This document shows, piece by piece, positions 41,162 to 52,681 of a stretch of 64,000 nt of DNA; within the stretch, counting starts at the first letter, position 1, and each line of letters begins with the position of its first letter. This DNA is from Methylorubrum rhodinum (GTDB lineage Bacteria > Pseudomonadota > Alphaproteobacteria > Rhizobiales > Beijerinckiaceae): assembly GCF_014199935.1 (NCBI RefSeq), contig NZ_JACHOP010000012.1:1-64000 (forward strand), given 5' to 3'. The notes under the pieces are model-generated. The model saw only the letters and a list, made by a program, of their open reading frames with translations, had not been told where the DNA came from and ran no database searches. A program made the translations under genes and the position numbers.

Positions 41162-41190
41162 TTGACAGCCCGGAGCACCCCACCTAAACC
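41162..41190 (+). promoter_or_regulatory. Promoter of tRNA-Asp
   Basis: TTGACA (41162-41167), a 17-base spacer and TAAACC (41185-41190) lie about 50 bases before the tRNA. The perfect -35 fits a strong stable-RNA promoter. Confidence 0.6.
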
Positions 41191-41238
41191 CCGCCTCGTC
41201 GCCGGCAGCGAGGCCAGCCCCTCCGGCGACACGAAAGC

Positions 41239-41315
41239 GCGGGCGTAGCTCAGTTGGTTAGAGTGCCGGCCTGTCACGCCGGAGGTCGCGGGTTCGAGCC
41301 CCGTCGCCCGCGCCA
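41239..41315 (+). tRNA. tRNA-Asp (GTC)
   Basis: A complete 77-base cloverleaf. The acceptor stem is GCGGGCG paired with CGCCCGC, the D-arm contains AGCTCAGTTGGTTAGAG, the anticodon loop is CTGTCAC with GTC at 41273-41275, and the T-arm has GGGTTCGAGCCCC. The discriminator is G, the identity base for aspartate, and CCA is encoded at 41313-41315. Confidence 0.98.
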
Positions 41316-41432
41316 CGCTCTCCTTCAGGAACGGCATCATCGAACTTTGCGCTCGACGCGCGTCGGTGCCGTTTCCCTGCTTTCTTCAGATCGTTGTCGG
41401 ACCGCTCGCTCGATCGCGAGCCCGCATGGGCT

Positions 41433-41458
41433 CCGACGGCGCCCGCAGGCGCCGTCGG
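41433..41458 (-). terminator. Hairpin after the glycosyltransferase-methyltransferase gene
   Basis: CCGACGGCGCC-cgca-GGCGCCGTCGG forms an 11-pair stem beginning 12 bases after the minus-strand stop at 41470. There is no T-run, so it may work as a stabilising or factor-dependent end. Confidence 0.4.
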
Positions 41459-41469
41459 CATGGGCGTTC

Positions 41470-43629
41470 CTATCCGACGATCTCGTACCAGAGGCTGACG
41501 CCGCCGCTGCCGTGCCGGCCGTGCATCAGTTGCCGCGACAGCTCGTTGAGGCGACGCTCGACGAGGTCGGAGGCGAACAGCACCCGGTAGCGCGCCTGAT
41601 TATAGAGATGCGCCAGCAGCAGGTATTGCTCGCCCCAGTAAAGCTTGGCCTCGAGCAGGGCCTGCCGGTTGCGCGGGAACGGCAGCCGTACGTCGTGCGC
41701 ATGCACGATCACGCCCTTGGGCAGGTAGGGCAGGATGCGCAGGTAGAAGTAGATCGTGTCGCTGCCGGTCTTCACGGTGTGCGAGCCGTCGAAGAACACC
41801 ACGTCGCCCGCACTCAGGTTCTCCTGGAACCACGAGGCCGGCACGCCCTGGATCTTCTCCTGCCGGAACTGGATGTTGGGCAGGTTCTTGATGTCGGTGC
41901 GCGGCTCGGGATCGATGCAGGTGAGCGAGCCCGAACCGTTGGCCTCCAGCGCCGCGTTGACGACGTGCGAGCTGAAGCCGCAGCCGATCTCCACCACCTT
42001 CGCCGGACGCAGCTTGCGGATGGTGCCGTAGAGCGACATCGCGTCGGTGCCGCTGAACTGCGAGTTCTTCCAGTAGAACCCTTCGTCCGTCTTCTCGACC
42101 GGCGGTGCGAACTGGCCGGTGTACTCGACGAGGGACCGCCCGTAGCTCTCGATCCGCGCGAGGTCGAAGACGTCCGCGTCGTCGAAGATGGGCTTCGAGT
42201 CCCGCGTGCTCTGGTAGCCCTCGTACTCGAACGAGGCCTCGATCTCGGCGAGGCTCGGCGTCTCGGAATAGAAGTCGGTCCGTCCCAGGCTGACGCCGTG
42301 GGCCTCGAGCTTGCGCCGCTCCTCGCCGGTCGCCCACTTGTACTTCTGGCCGAGCTTGATCAGCGTGGCGATCTCCTGCTCCGGCGTCGCGGGGATCGGC
42401 GCGGCCGGCGCCGCGACAGGCGCGGGAGAGACGGGCGCAGCGGCAGCGGGCGCCGCCGGGGCGGGCTGCGGCGTAGGCTGTCCGGCGGCCGGGCTCGTGC
42501 CGCCGGACCGGTGGCGGATCAGGCCCTGGAGGCCCTCGCTCCACAACCGTACGCAGTGCCGCCAATCGTAGTTCGCGATGGCATAGTTGCGGCAGGCGAC
42601 GGCGTTGACCGCGCGGTCGAGCAGGGCACGGCGGAGCACCTGATAGATCTGCTCCTCGTCGCCGAAATCGAGGATGTTGAAGCCGGTCTCGCCGGGCCGG
42701 TACAGCTCCTCGATGATGTTGCTGCGGTGCCCGATCAGGGCCGCACCGCTCATCTGGGCCTCGATGTTCTGCACCTCGTAGATGGCCTTGGCCTTCCACA
42801 GGGGGTTCTTCTTCTGCACCTCCGCCTGCAGGTGCGGCGGGCTGTGCTCGTAATTGATGGTGCAGTAGACGTGCACCCGGTTGAAGAACTGCTCGTAGAT
42901 CCGGTCGAACCGGCCGAACGGCACCTTGATCGCACCCTCGATCGGCACCGGGCGGCCGATGCTCATCACCTTGAGGTCAGGGAATTCGGCCTTCAGCCGC
43001 TCGATCGGGCGGACGTAATGCTGGATCGCCAGCATGTCCGGCATGTTCGGCACGTCGAGGCCGATCGTCGGCGGCAGGCCGGACTTGTAGCCCGGATGCA
43101 GCATCGACGGGGAGGCGCCCCGCGGCACGTAGGCGAACCGGGCCGGGTATTCCGCGCGCACCCGCGGATCGGCTTGGAGCAGGTCGACGTCCTCCTGCAG
43201 CGAGCAGGCCACGAAATCGAACTGACCGAACTGCCCCAGCACCGCCGAGGTCTGGACGAGATCCGGGCTCGGGACGAACTTCGGAAAATTCTTGGTGGTG
43301 ACTTTTGCGTATTGGCGGCAGAGCGCGCCGAACTTGATCCAGTCCTCGACGAAGTAGGACTGGTAGATCAAGATGTCGCACTCGGAAAAACCATCCCCGT
43401 CGGGGAAGACGGGCCGGATGTCGAAGCGCGCGCCGTAGCGGTCGAGCTCGTCGAGCGAGCCGATCTTGTGCTTCTGGAGGAACTCCTCGTAGCTCTCCCT
43501 CGTCACGAACGGCAGGAGCAGCGTCACCTCGTAGCCGAGCCGGGCGAACTCGATGCACTCGAACAGGCTCATCACGCCGTTGAAGCCGCCCTGCGGGATC
43601 GGGTGGCGTCCGAACACATGAAGCTTCAT
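41470..43629 (-). CDS. Glycosyltransferase-methyltransferase fusion protein
   Basis: A protein of 719 residues in two halves. The first (about 1-375) looks like a GT-B glycosyltransferase: KLHVFGRHPIPQGGFNGVM at the N-terminus and EVQNIEAQMSGAALIGHRSN with NIIEELYRPGETGFNILDF near the donor site. A Pro/Ala-rich linker follows (380-416). The second half is an S-adenosylmethionine methyltransferase of the Methyltransf_24 kind: KVVEIGCGFSSHVV (motif I), TCIDPEP and GDVVFFDGSHTVKTGSD. It probably modifies a cell-surface glycan and methylates it, but substrate and location are not shown. It is a single gene with its own hairpin terminator. The ATG at 43627-43629 precedes the domain directly. Confidence 0.8.
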   Translation of the reverse strand: MKLHVFGRHPIPQGGFNGVMSLFECIEFARLGYEVTLLLPFVTRESYEEFLQKHKIGSLDELDRYGARFDIRPVFPDGDGFSECDILIYQSYFVEDWIKFGALCRQYAKVTTKNFPKFVPSPDLVQTSAVLGQFGQFDFVACSLQEDVDLLQADPRVRAEYPARFAYVPRGASPSMLHPGYKSGLPPTIGLDVPNMPDMLAIQHYVRPIERLKAEFPDLKVMSIGRPVPIEGAIKVPFGRFDRIYEQFFNRVHVYCTINYEHSPPHLQAEVQKKNPLWKAKAIYEVQNIEAQMSGAALIGHRSNIIEELYRPGETGFNILDFGDEEQIYQVLRRALLDRAVNAVACRNYAIANYDWRHCVRLWSEGLQGLIRHRSGGTSPAAGQPTPQPAPAAPAAAAPVSPAPVAAPAAPIPATPEQEIATLIKLGQKYKWATGEERRKLEAHGVSLGRTDFYSETPSLAEIEASFEYEGYQSTRDSKPIFDDADVFDLARIESYGRSLVEYTGQFAPPVEKTDEGFYWKNSQFSGTDAMSLYGTIRKLRPAKVVEIGCGFSSHVVNAALEANGSGSLTCIDPEPRTDIKNLPNIQFRQEKIQGVPASWFQENLSAGDVVFFDGSHTVKTGSDTIYFYLRILPYLPKGVIVHAHDVRLPFPRNRQALLEAKLYWGEQYLLLAHLYNQARYRVLFASDLVERRLNELSRQLMHGRHGSGGVSLWYEIVG

Positions 43630-44048
43630 CGTCACTCGCTCCCGCGGCCTCACGGCCCGCACTCACCCCTCGCCGCCCGCCGACGAAGCCCGGAGGGTCC
43701 GGTTCCGCCTCTCGTCCGGACGGATCGCCCCGCTGAGCCACGCGACGCGGCGATCTGCCGGGCTCGGAGATGGCCGGGAACAACGGCCCGACGGCCCCGT
43801 CCCGCAGGATTCCCGGAGAGGTTGGGGCGGACCCATCCGAGGCCCCGCTTACCGTCTAATCCGGGCTCCGTCGAGAGCGGCGCACCCGCGGCCCCGCCTC
43901 CGCCCGACGGCTCCGGCCAAGGCGGCAGCGTGGCCGCGGTGCCACGCTCCCGTCGATCCTCGGCGCGGCCCCCGGCCCCGCCGCGGTTTCGCCGCATCGG
44001 CCGGGGAAGCGCTCGGACCGTCCGCCGCACACCTCTCGAATCTGCCCG
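43630..44048. other. Intergenic region, no gene seen
   Basis: A 419-base, very GC-rich gap between divergent genes. It must hold both promoters, but I find no convincing -35/-10 pair, repeat or RNA. Open frames here are the shadows usual in DNA of this composition. Confidence 0.5.
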
Positions 44049-44549
44049 ATGCCGATCCTGCGCCCCGCCTCTGCCACCGTCCTCCTCGCGCTGACGCTTC
44101 CGCTCGCCCTTGCCGGCTGCGGTAGCTCGCCGGTGCTGGAGGCGAGCCTGCCGACGGTGCCGGTGATCCTCGACGAGGGGGCGGCGGCGGAGGCGATCTC
44201 GCGCTACCGCGCGCAGCACGGTTTGGGGCCCGTCACGATCGATTCGCGGCTGATCCGCGCCGCCTCGTTCCAGGCCGTCGCCAATGCGCGGGCCGGGCGG
44301 CTCAGCCACGAGGCCGCGGGGTCCTTCGACAGCCGCATGGCGGGCGCGGGCTTCGGCAAGCGCTACGCGTCGGAAAACCTCAGCGCGGGCTCGGAGACGT
44401 TCGATCAGGTGCTGGCGCGCTGGAAGGCCTCGCCCGAGCACAACCGCAACATGCTGATGCCGCAGCTGCGCCGGGTCGGCATCGCCCGCGTCGATGCGCC
44501 GGACACCCGCTACAAGCGCTTCTGGGCGCTGGTGATGGCGGCCGACTGA
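44049..44549 (+). CDS. CAP-domain (SCP/PR1-like) lipoprotein
   Basis: A 166-residue protein with a lipoprotein signal peptide ending LALAGCGSS. The mature part has the CAP fold signs: AISRYRAQHGLGPVTIDSRL, RLSHEAAGSFDSRM (conserved His), YASENLSAG (Glu) and WKASPEHNRNMLMPQLRRVGIA (second His). Bacterial CAP proteins are exported and of mostly unknown function. It is probably anchored in a membrane facing the periplasm. Confidence 0.85.
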   Translation: MPILRPASATVLLALTLPLALAGCGSSPVLEASLPTVPVILDEGAAAEAISRYRAQHGLGPVTIDSRLIRAASFQAVANARAGRLSHEAAGSFDSRMAGAGFGKRYASENLSAGSETFDQVLARWKASPEHNRNMLMPQLRRVGIARVDAPDTRYKRFWALVMAAD

Positions 44550-44579
44550 GCGGCGGCCGCCTTCGTCGGCGGATCAGGC

Positions 44580-45023
44580 TTACTGCGCCTGGGCGAAGAG
44601 CGGATCGAATCGCTTCTGCGCGAGCTTGCCGTGGGTGACCGCCTTGGCGGCCTCCATGTTGTCGCGCTGGTCGCGGACGACCACGAGCGCGACCATGCCC
44701 ATCAGGTAATGCGGCGAGCACTTGAAGCCGTAGACGCCTTCCTTGTCGAACCTGATCACCGCCTCCTGGCCGACCGTCGACTTCACGGACTCCGTCCCGT
44801 CCGGCGCCATGCCCTTGATGGTCTCGACGTTGTGGCCCTTGTCGGTCGGCACGAACTTGATGCTGTCGCCCGGCTTCAGCCGCACGAAGGCCGGATCGAA
44901 CACCATCGACCCGCCCGGCCCGCTGTTGAGGGTCTTGACCGTCACCTCGTCGGCGGCGGCCGGCAGCGTAGCGGCGAGACCCGAGACCAGGGCGGCCACG
45001 GCCGGAAGATGCTTCAGCGTCAT
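44580..45023 (-). CDS. Pseudoazurin-type blue copper protein
   Basis: A periplasmic electron carrier of 147 residues including the signal peptide (MTLKHLPAVAALVSGLAA). The type 1 copper ligands are present: His64 in DKGHNVET, then Cys102, His105 and Met110 in KCSPHYLMGM, with the C-x2-H-x4-M spacing of pseudoazurins. Relatives pass electrons to nitrite or nitrous oxide reductase; no such gene is in the window, so the partner here is unknown. A GAGGAAG ribosome site supports the ATG at 45021-45023. The AT-rich leader differs from the neighbouring DNA. Confidence 0.9.
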   Translation of the reverse strand: MTLKHLPAVAALVSGLAATLPAAADEVTVKTLNSGPGGSMVFDPAFVRLKPGDSIKFVPTDKGHNVETIKGMAPDGTESVKSTVGQEAVIRFDKEGVYGFKCSPHYLMGMVALVVVRDQRDNMEAAKAVTHGKLAQKRFDPLFAQAQ

Positions 45024-45055
45024 CGTTCGCTTCCTCGGAATTATTCTCATGATGA

Positions 45056-45090
45056 TCGACGTATTTCGTCGACAAATTCTCGATATCGAG
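45056..45090. promoter_or_regulatory. Paired palindromes upstream of the pseudoazurin gene
   Basis: TCGACG-tattt-CGTCGA (45056-45072) and CTCGATATCGAG (45079-45090) are both perfect and only six bases apart, 33-67 bases before the pseudoazurin start. They could be operator sites or leader hairpins. Confidence 0.35.
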
Positions 45091-45200
45091 TCGCTTCCGA
45101 AACATCAAATGCGGATGCGCAATCGATAAGTCGAATAATTATACTTTAAATTCACGACGTGAGTTGAGACAAACCAGATCGCCCATCGTTCTCGACGCCT

Positions 45201-45306
45201 GTCATTCCGGGACACCGGAGGCGTGCAATCCACGACGGGCCGCGACGCTGTGTGCGGGGCCCGCATTACCGATGGATTCCGGGCTCCGCTGCGCGGCCCC
45301 GGACCG
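45201..45306. repeat. Family A intergenic repeat, copy 3 (one end decayed)
   Basis: Begins GTCATTCCGGGA and keeps the core GTGCAATCCACGACGGGCC and GGATTCCGGGCTCCGCTGCG. The right end reads GGCCCCGGACCGACC where other copies have CCCCGGAATGAC, so that end has diverged. Confidence 0.75.
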
Positions 45307-45512
45307 ACCGGCGTGTTGGATCGAAGCCGACCCGATCGCATCGCCCCGCGTTCGAAGCCCGCGGCATTCCCGGGGCGCCCTTTCAAACCCGGTCGGCCGG
45401 GTGTAGACGCGGAGCTTAACGATCATCCAAGACGCCCGATCCCCTCGGGCGCCGCCCTGAAGAGGTGGCGCGCGGGGGTGCGAGCGCGCGCGAAAGGTCT
45501 TAAGGGCGCTCC

Positions 45513-48986
<3,474 letters not shown>

Positions 48987-49053
48987 ATACCTCCGGCGCG
49001 CGAGGGGCCCGGCGGACAGGGCGCCTCGCGGCCTGAACTGACAGCCGATTTCC

Positions 49054-49085
49054 GGCCCGGAAGGAGTTCACGCTCCCGCCGGGCC
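49054..49085 (+). terminator. Hairpin between carB and greA
   Basis: GGCCCGG and CCGGGCC pair across AAGGAG and CTCC, giving a long stem 68 bases after the carB stop, followed by the modest T-rich TCTTCATT. It may partly end the carB transcript just ahead of greA. Confidence 0.45.
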
Positions 49086-49106
49086 TCTTCATTGTGGCGC
49101 GAGACC

Positions 49107-49589
49107 ATGAGCATCGACAAGGTTCCGATCACGATCCGCGGCTACGCAGCCCTCGAAGAGGAGCTGAAGCATCGCCAGCAGGTGGAGCGGCAGCGCATCA
49201 TCCAGGCGATCTCCGAGGCGCGCGCGCTGGGCGACCTGTCCGAGAACGCCGAGTACCATGCCGCCAAGGAGGCCCAGTCCCACAACGAGGGCCGGGTGCT
49301 CGAACTGGAGAGCATGATCGCGCGGGCCGAGATCATCGACACCGCGAAGCTCTCGGGTGCCAAGATCAAGTTCGGTGCGCGCGTGAAACTCCTCGACGAG
49401 GACACCGAGGAGGAGAAGACCTACCAGATCGTCGGCGAGCCGGAGGCGGACGTGCGCGAGGGCCGCGTCTCGATCTCCTCGCCGATCGCCCGGGCGCTCA
49501 TCGGCAAGGGCGTCGGCGATTCCGTCGAGGTGACGACGCCGGGCGGCGGCAAGTCCTACGAGGTCGTCGCCGTCGAGTGGGGCGCCTGA
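49107..49589 (+). CDS. greA: Transcription elongation factor GreA
   Basis: GreA enters the RNA polymerase secondary channel and stimulates cleavage of backtracked RNA. The 160-residue protein has the N-terminal coiled coil with the acidic tip ([20 protein letters not shown], where D and E are the catalytic pair) and the C-terminal FKBP-like domain ([20 protein letters not shown]). I chose the ATG at 49107; the in-frame start at 49092 lacks a ribosome site. Confidence 0.96.
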   Translation: MSIDKVPITIRGYAALEEELKHRQQVERQRIIQAISEARALGDLSENAEYHAAKEAQSHNEGRVLELESMIARAEIIDTAKLSGAKIKFGARVKLLDEDTEEEKTYQIVGEPEADVREGRVSISSPIARALIGKGVGDSVEVTTPGGGKSYEVVAVEWGA

Positions 49590-49594
49590 ACCAA

Positions 49595-50098
49595 GTGCAG
49601 GTCCTCTGGCGCATCCCCGGCCTCGCCGCTCTTCTGGGCCTCACCCTGCTCGCGGGGCCGGCCGCCGCGCAGGATTTCGGCCGTCTCGGCGGCGTCTCGG
49701 TCGACGTGCGCACGCTCGACGCCTACGGCCGCGGGCCGCAGGCGGAGGCCCTGCGGGCCGACCTGACCGCGGCGTTGCGCCAAGCCTTCGGCGACCGGAT
49801 CGTGCGCGGCGCCCCGACCCTGGTGGTACGGGTGAGCGGCCTCTCGCTCAACCCCTATACCGGAGCTCAGGGCGCCGGCCGCAGCGGCCTCGGCGGCGGC
49901 GGGGTGACCGACTATCTCGAGGGCGAGGCGCTTCTGGTCGGCCGCGACGGCACGGTCCTCGCCCGTCATCCCCAGCTCTCGGCCCTGCCGGCGAGTTCGG
50001 GTGGCGCGTGGTACGATCCGGCCTCCGAGCGGCGGCGGGTCGGGGCGCTCGCCGAGCATTACGCGGCCTGGCTGCGGCGCCAGCTCCCGACCCGGTAG
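49595..50098 (+). CDS. Small secreted protein of unknown function
   Basis: Starts five bases after the greA stop with GTG and has 167 residues. The N-terminus is a signal peptide (LAALLGLTLLAGPAAAQ) with cleavage near AAA-Q, so the product is periplasmic or exported. The mature part, VDVRTLDAYGRGPQAEALR and PTLVVRVSGLSLNPYTG, is well folded in composition but matches no family I can name. No ATG fits; the GTG at 49595 is chosen from the signal peptide. Confidence 0.65.
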   Translation: MQVLWRIPGLAALLGLTLLAGPAAAQDFGRLGGVSVDVRTLDAYGRGPQAEALRADLTAALRQAFGDRIVRGAPTLVVRVSGLSLNPYTGAQGAGRSGLGGGGVTDYLEGEALLVGRDGTVLARHPQLSALPASSGGAWYDPASERRRVGALAEHYAAWLRRQLPTR

Positions 50099-50136
50099 GG
50101 TCCGGGAGCGGGACACATTTCGGGGACGTGCGTGGC

Positions 50137-51213
50137 GTGAGCGGAAGCGGGCCGGGGGCGGGTGACGGCGTCGTGCCGCCCGAGATCGGGCGTGCGCGCG
50201 CCTGGATCGTGACCGACGGCAAGGCCGGCGACGAGAACCAGTGCATCGGGATCGCCCAGGCCCTGGGCCTCGCCGTCGAGACGCGGCGCATCCCCCGCGG
50301 CCGCCCCCTGACCTGGACCGCCCCCTGGGGCCCGATCGACCCCCGCGACGCGCCGGGCAGGGCCGGGGGCCTGCTCGAAGGCCCGCTGCCCGACATCCTG
50401 ATCGCCTCGGGCCGGCGCGCCGTGCCCTACCTGCGGGCGGTGCGGCGCGCCTCGACGGGGCGCACCTTCACGGCCTTCCTCAAGGACCCGCGCACGGGGC
50501 ACGACACCGCCGACTTCATCTGGGTGCCGGATTACGACGACCTGCGGGGAGCCAACGTCTTCACGACGCTGACCGCCCCGCACCCGGTCTCCCGCGCCCG
50601 GTTGGATGCCGCCCGCACCCGGCCCGATCCGCGGCTCTCGGCCCTGCCCTGGCCGCGCATCGCCGTGCTGATCGGCGGCGACAGCCGGCACCTGAGCTAC
50701 CGCAAGGCCGACACGCGGCGCCTCGTGCGCGACCTCACCAAGCTCGCCGACGGCGGCTGCTCGCTGATGATGACGGTCTCGCGGCGCACCCCGCCCGACC
50801 TCAGCGCGGCCTTGGCCGACCTGATCCGCCGCAAGGGCGGGTTCCTCTGGGACGGCACCGGCGAAAACCCTTACGTCGGCATGCTGGCGCTGGCCGACCA
50901 CGTCGTCGTCACCTCGGATTCGGCCAACATGGTCGGCGAGGCCGCGAGCACCGGTGTGCCTCTCCTGCTGTTCGACCTCCCGCGTACCTATATCCGGCAT
51001 CGGCGGATGTTCGCCGGGCTCGCCATGGCGGGGGCGCTCAAACCGTTCATCGGCCGCCTGGAGGCCCTGCGCTACGCACCGATCGACGCGACGCCCGAGA
51101 TCGCCGAGGCGATGGCGAAGGCCTACGCAGCGCATCGGCGGCGCTTCGAGCCGGGCGGGGGTACGGCGTCCCCGGCGACGCAGCCGAAGGCGTCCGGGAA
51201 GGGACTTTTCTAG
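50137..51213 (+). CDS. ELM1-like (mitochondrial fission ELM1 family) protein
   Basis: A 358-residue protein. AWIVTDGKAGDENQCIGIAQALG at the start, IAVLIGGDSRHLSYRK in the middle and HVVVTSDSANMVGEAASTGVPLLLFD later are characteristic of the ELM1/YiiP-like family, which has a GT-B glycosyltransferase-like fold. The bacterial role is not established; a nucleotide-sugar-dependent step at the envelope is a reasonable guess. The start is uncertain: GTG at 50137, with GGGGAC ten bases before it, or GTG at 50128. Confidence 0.8.
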   Translation: MSGSGPGAGDGVVPPEIGRARAWIVTDGKAGDENQCIGIAQALGLAVETRRIPRGRPLTWTAPWGPIDPRDAPGRAGGLLEGPLPDILIASGRRAVPYLRAVRRASTGRTFTAFLKDPRTGHDTADFIWVPDYDDLRGANVFTTLTAPHPVSRARLDAARTRPDPRLSALPWPRIAVLIGGDSRHLSYRKADTRRLVRDLTKLADGGCSLMMTVSRRTPPDLSAALADLIRRKGGFLWDGTGENPYVGMLALADHVVVTSDSANMVGEAASTGVPLLLFDLPRTYIRHRRMFAGLAMAGALKPFIGRLEALRYAPIDATPEIAEAMAKAYAAHRRRFEPGGGTASPATQPKASGKGLF

Positions 51214-51320
51214 AGCATCGTCCCGAAAGGTGGTTTCCGGCTTTCGGAAAAAGGCGATGCGACACGAGAATCCAGAGCTTCGTCCTGGATCCGATATTCA
51301 GGACGATGCTCTGGCAGCAT
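51214..51320. repeat. Intergenic repeat (AGAGCATCGTCCCGAAA type)
   Basis: Starts AGAGCATCGTCCCGAAAGG and includes GGTTTCCGGCTTTCGGAAAA, a hairpin, and ends CAGGACGATGCTCT, an inverted copy of the start. Repeats with this wording are spread through Rhizobiales genomes. It follows the stop of the ELM1-like gene. Confidence 0.65.
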
Positions 51321-51464
51321 GATCGCCGGAGGCCGAGCGCATCGAGGCGCCCGAAACTCCGAAAAAATCATTTTACGCGTGCCGTGGCAGAGTACGCGCG
51401 AATCGACGGGACGACGGGCCGGCCCCGCCAAGCGGGACAGGCCGGCAAGAGGAGACGGCGAGAG

Positions 51465-52439
51465 ATGGCCCACACCCACGCGAGACTCGTGATCATCGGC
51501 TCAGGCCCGGCCGGCTACACCGCCGCGATCTACGCCGCCCGCGCCATGGTCGAGCCGCTGCTCATCTCCGGCTTCCAGCCCGGCGGCCAGCTCATGATCA
51601 CGACCGACGTCGAGAACTATCCGGGCTTCGCCGAAGCGATCCAGGGCCCGTGGCTGATGGAGCAGATGCGCTCCCAAGCCGAGCATGTCGGCACCAAGAT
51701 CGTGTCCGAGTACATCACGAACGTCGATCTGAAGACCCGCCCGTTCCGGCTGGAGGCCGATTCCGGCGAGACCTACACCTGCGACGCGCTCATCATCGCC
51801 ACGGGTGCCCAGGCGAAGTGGCTCGGCCTGCCGTCGGAAGCGAAGTTCCAGGGCTTCGGCGTCTCGGCCTGCGCCACCTGCGACGGCTTCTTCTTCCGCG
51901 GCAAGGACGTGACCGTGGTGGGCGGCGGCAACACCGCCGTCGAGGAGGCCCTGTATCTCGCCAACCTCGCCAAGTCCGTGACGGTGGTCCACCGCCGCGG
52001 CGAGTTCCGGGCCGAGCGCATCCTGCAGGAGCGCCTGTTCAAGCACGCCAACGTCAGCGTGAAGTGGCACCACGCGGTGGAAGAAATCTGCGGCTCGGCC
52101 ACGCCCCCCTCGGTCACCCACCTGCGCCTGAAGGACCTGCGCTCGGGCGAGATCGTCGAGCACCCCGCCGACGGCCTGTTCGTCGCCATCGGCCACCAGC
52201 CGGCGACCGGCATCTTCGAGGGCCAGCTGCCGATGCGCCACGGCGGCTACATCACCGTGACGCCGGGCACGACCGCGACCGACGTGCCCGGCGTGTTCGC
52301 GGCGGGCGACGTCACCGACGACGTCTACCGTCAGGCGATCACTGCCGCGGGCATGGGCTGCATGGCCGCCCTGGAGGCCGAGAAGTACCTCGCCGCCCTC
52401 GATGTCGGCGAGAGCCCGGCCAAGGCCGCGGCCGAATAG
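51465..52439 (+). CDS. trxB: Thioredoxin-disulfide reductase
   Basis: Reduces thioredoxin with NADPH through FAD. The protein has 324 residues. FAD binding is at VIIGSGPAGYTAAIYAARA, the redox cysteines are in SACATCDGFFF, NADPH binding is at VTVVGGGNTAVEEALYLA, and the second FAD contact is GVFAAGDVTDDVYRQAITAAG. The ATG at 51465 has a GGAGACGG ribosome site. A repeat separates it from the upstream gene, so it is probably transcribed alone. Confidence 0.96.
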   Translation: MAHTHARLVIIGSGPAGYTAAIYAARAMVEPLLISGFQPGGQLMITTDVENYPGFAEAIQGPWLMEQMRSQAEHVGTKIVSEYITNVDLKTRPFRLEADSGETYTCDALIIATGAQAKWLGLPSEAKFQGFGVSACATCDGFFFRGKDVTVVGGGNTAVEEALYLANLAKSVTVVHRRGEFRAERILQERLFKHANVSVKWHHAVEEICGSATPPSVTHLRLKDLRSGEIVEHPADGLFVAIGHQPATGIFEGQLPMRHGGYITVTPGTTATDVPGVFAAGDVTDDVYRQAITAAGMGCMAALEAEKYLAALDVGESPAKAAAE

Positions 52440-52458
52440 TTTTGCGATGGGGATAAGG

Positions 52459-52483
52459 GTGGGCGCGGGTGACCGGCGCCCAC
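52459..52483 (+). terminator. Hairpin after trxB
   Basis: GTGGGCGC and GCGCCCAC form an eight-pair stem 20 bases after the trxB stop. It is followed by TTCCCTGTT, a weak T-run. Confidence 0.4.
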
Positions 52484-52681
52484 TTCCCTGTTGACGAAGA
52501 TTGCCGCGCAACCAAATCGCAAGCTTGCCGTCCTAGCCTGGACGATGCAGGAACCCTACGGTTTCGCCGGAAGCTCTTCGCTCGGCGAATGGCGAGGGCG
52601 CGTACAGCGATTGCGTCGTGCAACGCCCGAAGGTCGCGGCCTCTCGTGACGGGCAGACCTCGACGGGCGGGAGTGACGGCC

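Larger units (their letters stand above)
40769..41238. other. Divergent control region between nuoA and tRNA-Asp
   Basis: This 470-base gap holds a weak minus-strand promoter candidate for nuoA (40887-40915), a 12-base palindrome (40964-40975) and a plus-strand promoter for the tRNA (41162-41190). Several open frames cross it, but none has a ribosome site or recognisable protein. Confidence 0.6.
45024..45512. other. Pseudoazurin leader and carB upstream region
   Basis: The left 150 bases are AT-rich and hold two perfect palindromes (45056-45072 and 45079-45090) and a minus-strand TATAAT (45143-45138). A family A repeat occupies 45201-45306. The last 200 bases should include the carB promoter, but I find no clear one. 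Confidence 0.5.

Noticed and set aside
43650..44441. Minus-strand frame of 263 codons across the CAP-domain gene
   Set aside because: It overlaps the CAP lipoprotein gene, which has a signal peptide and conserved histidines, and it shows only low-complexity Arg/Gly/Ala sequence.
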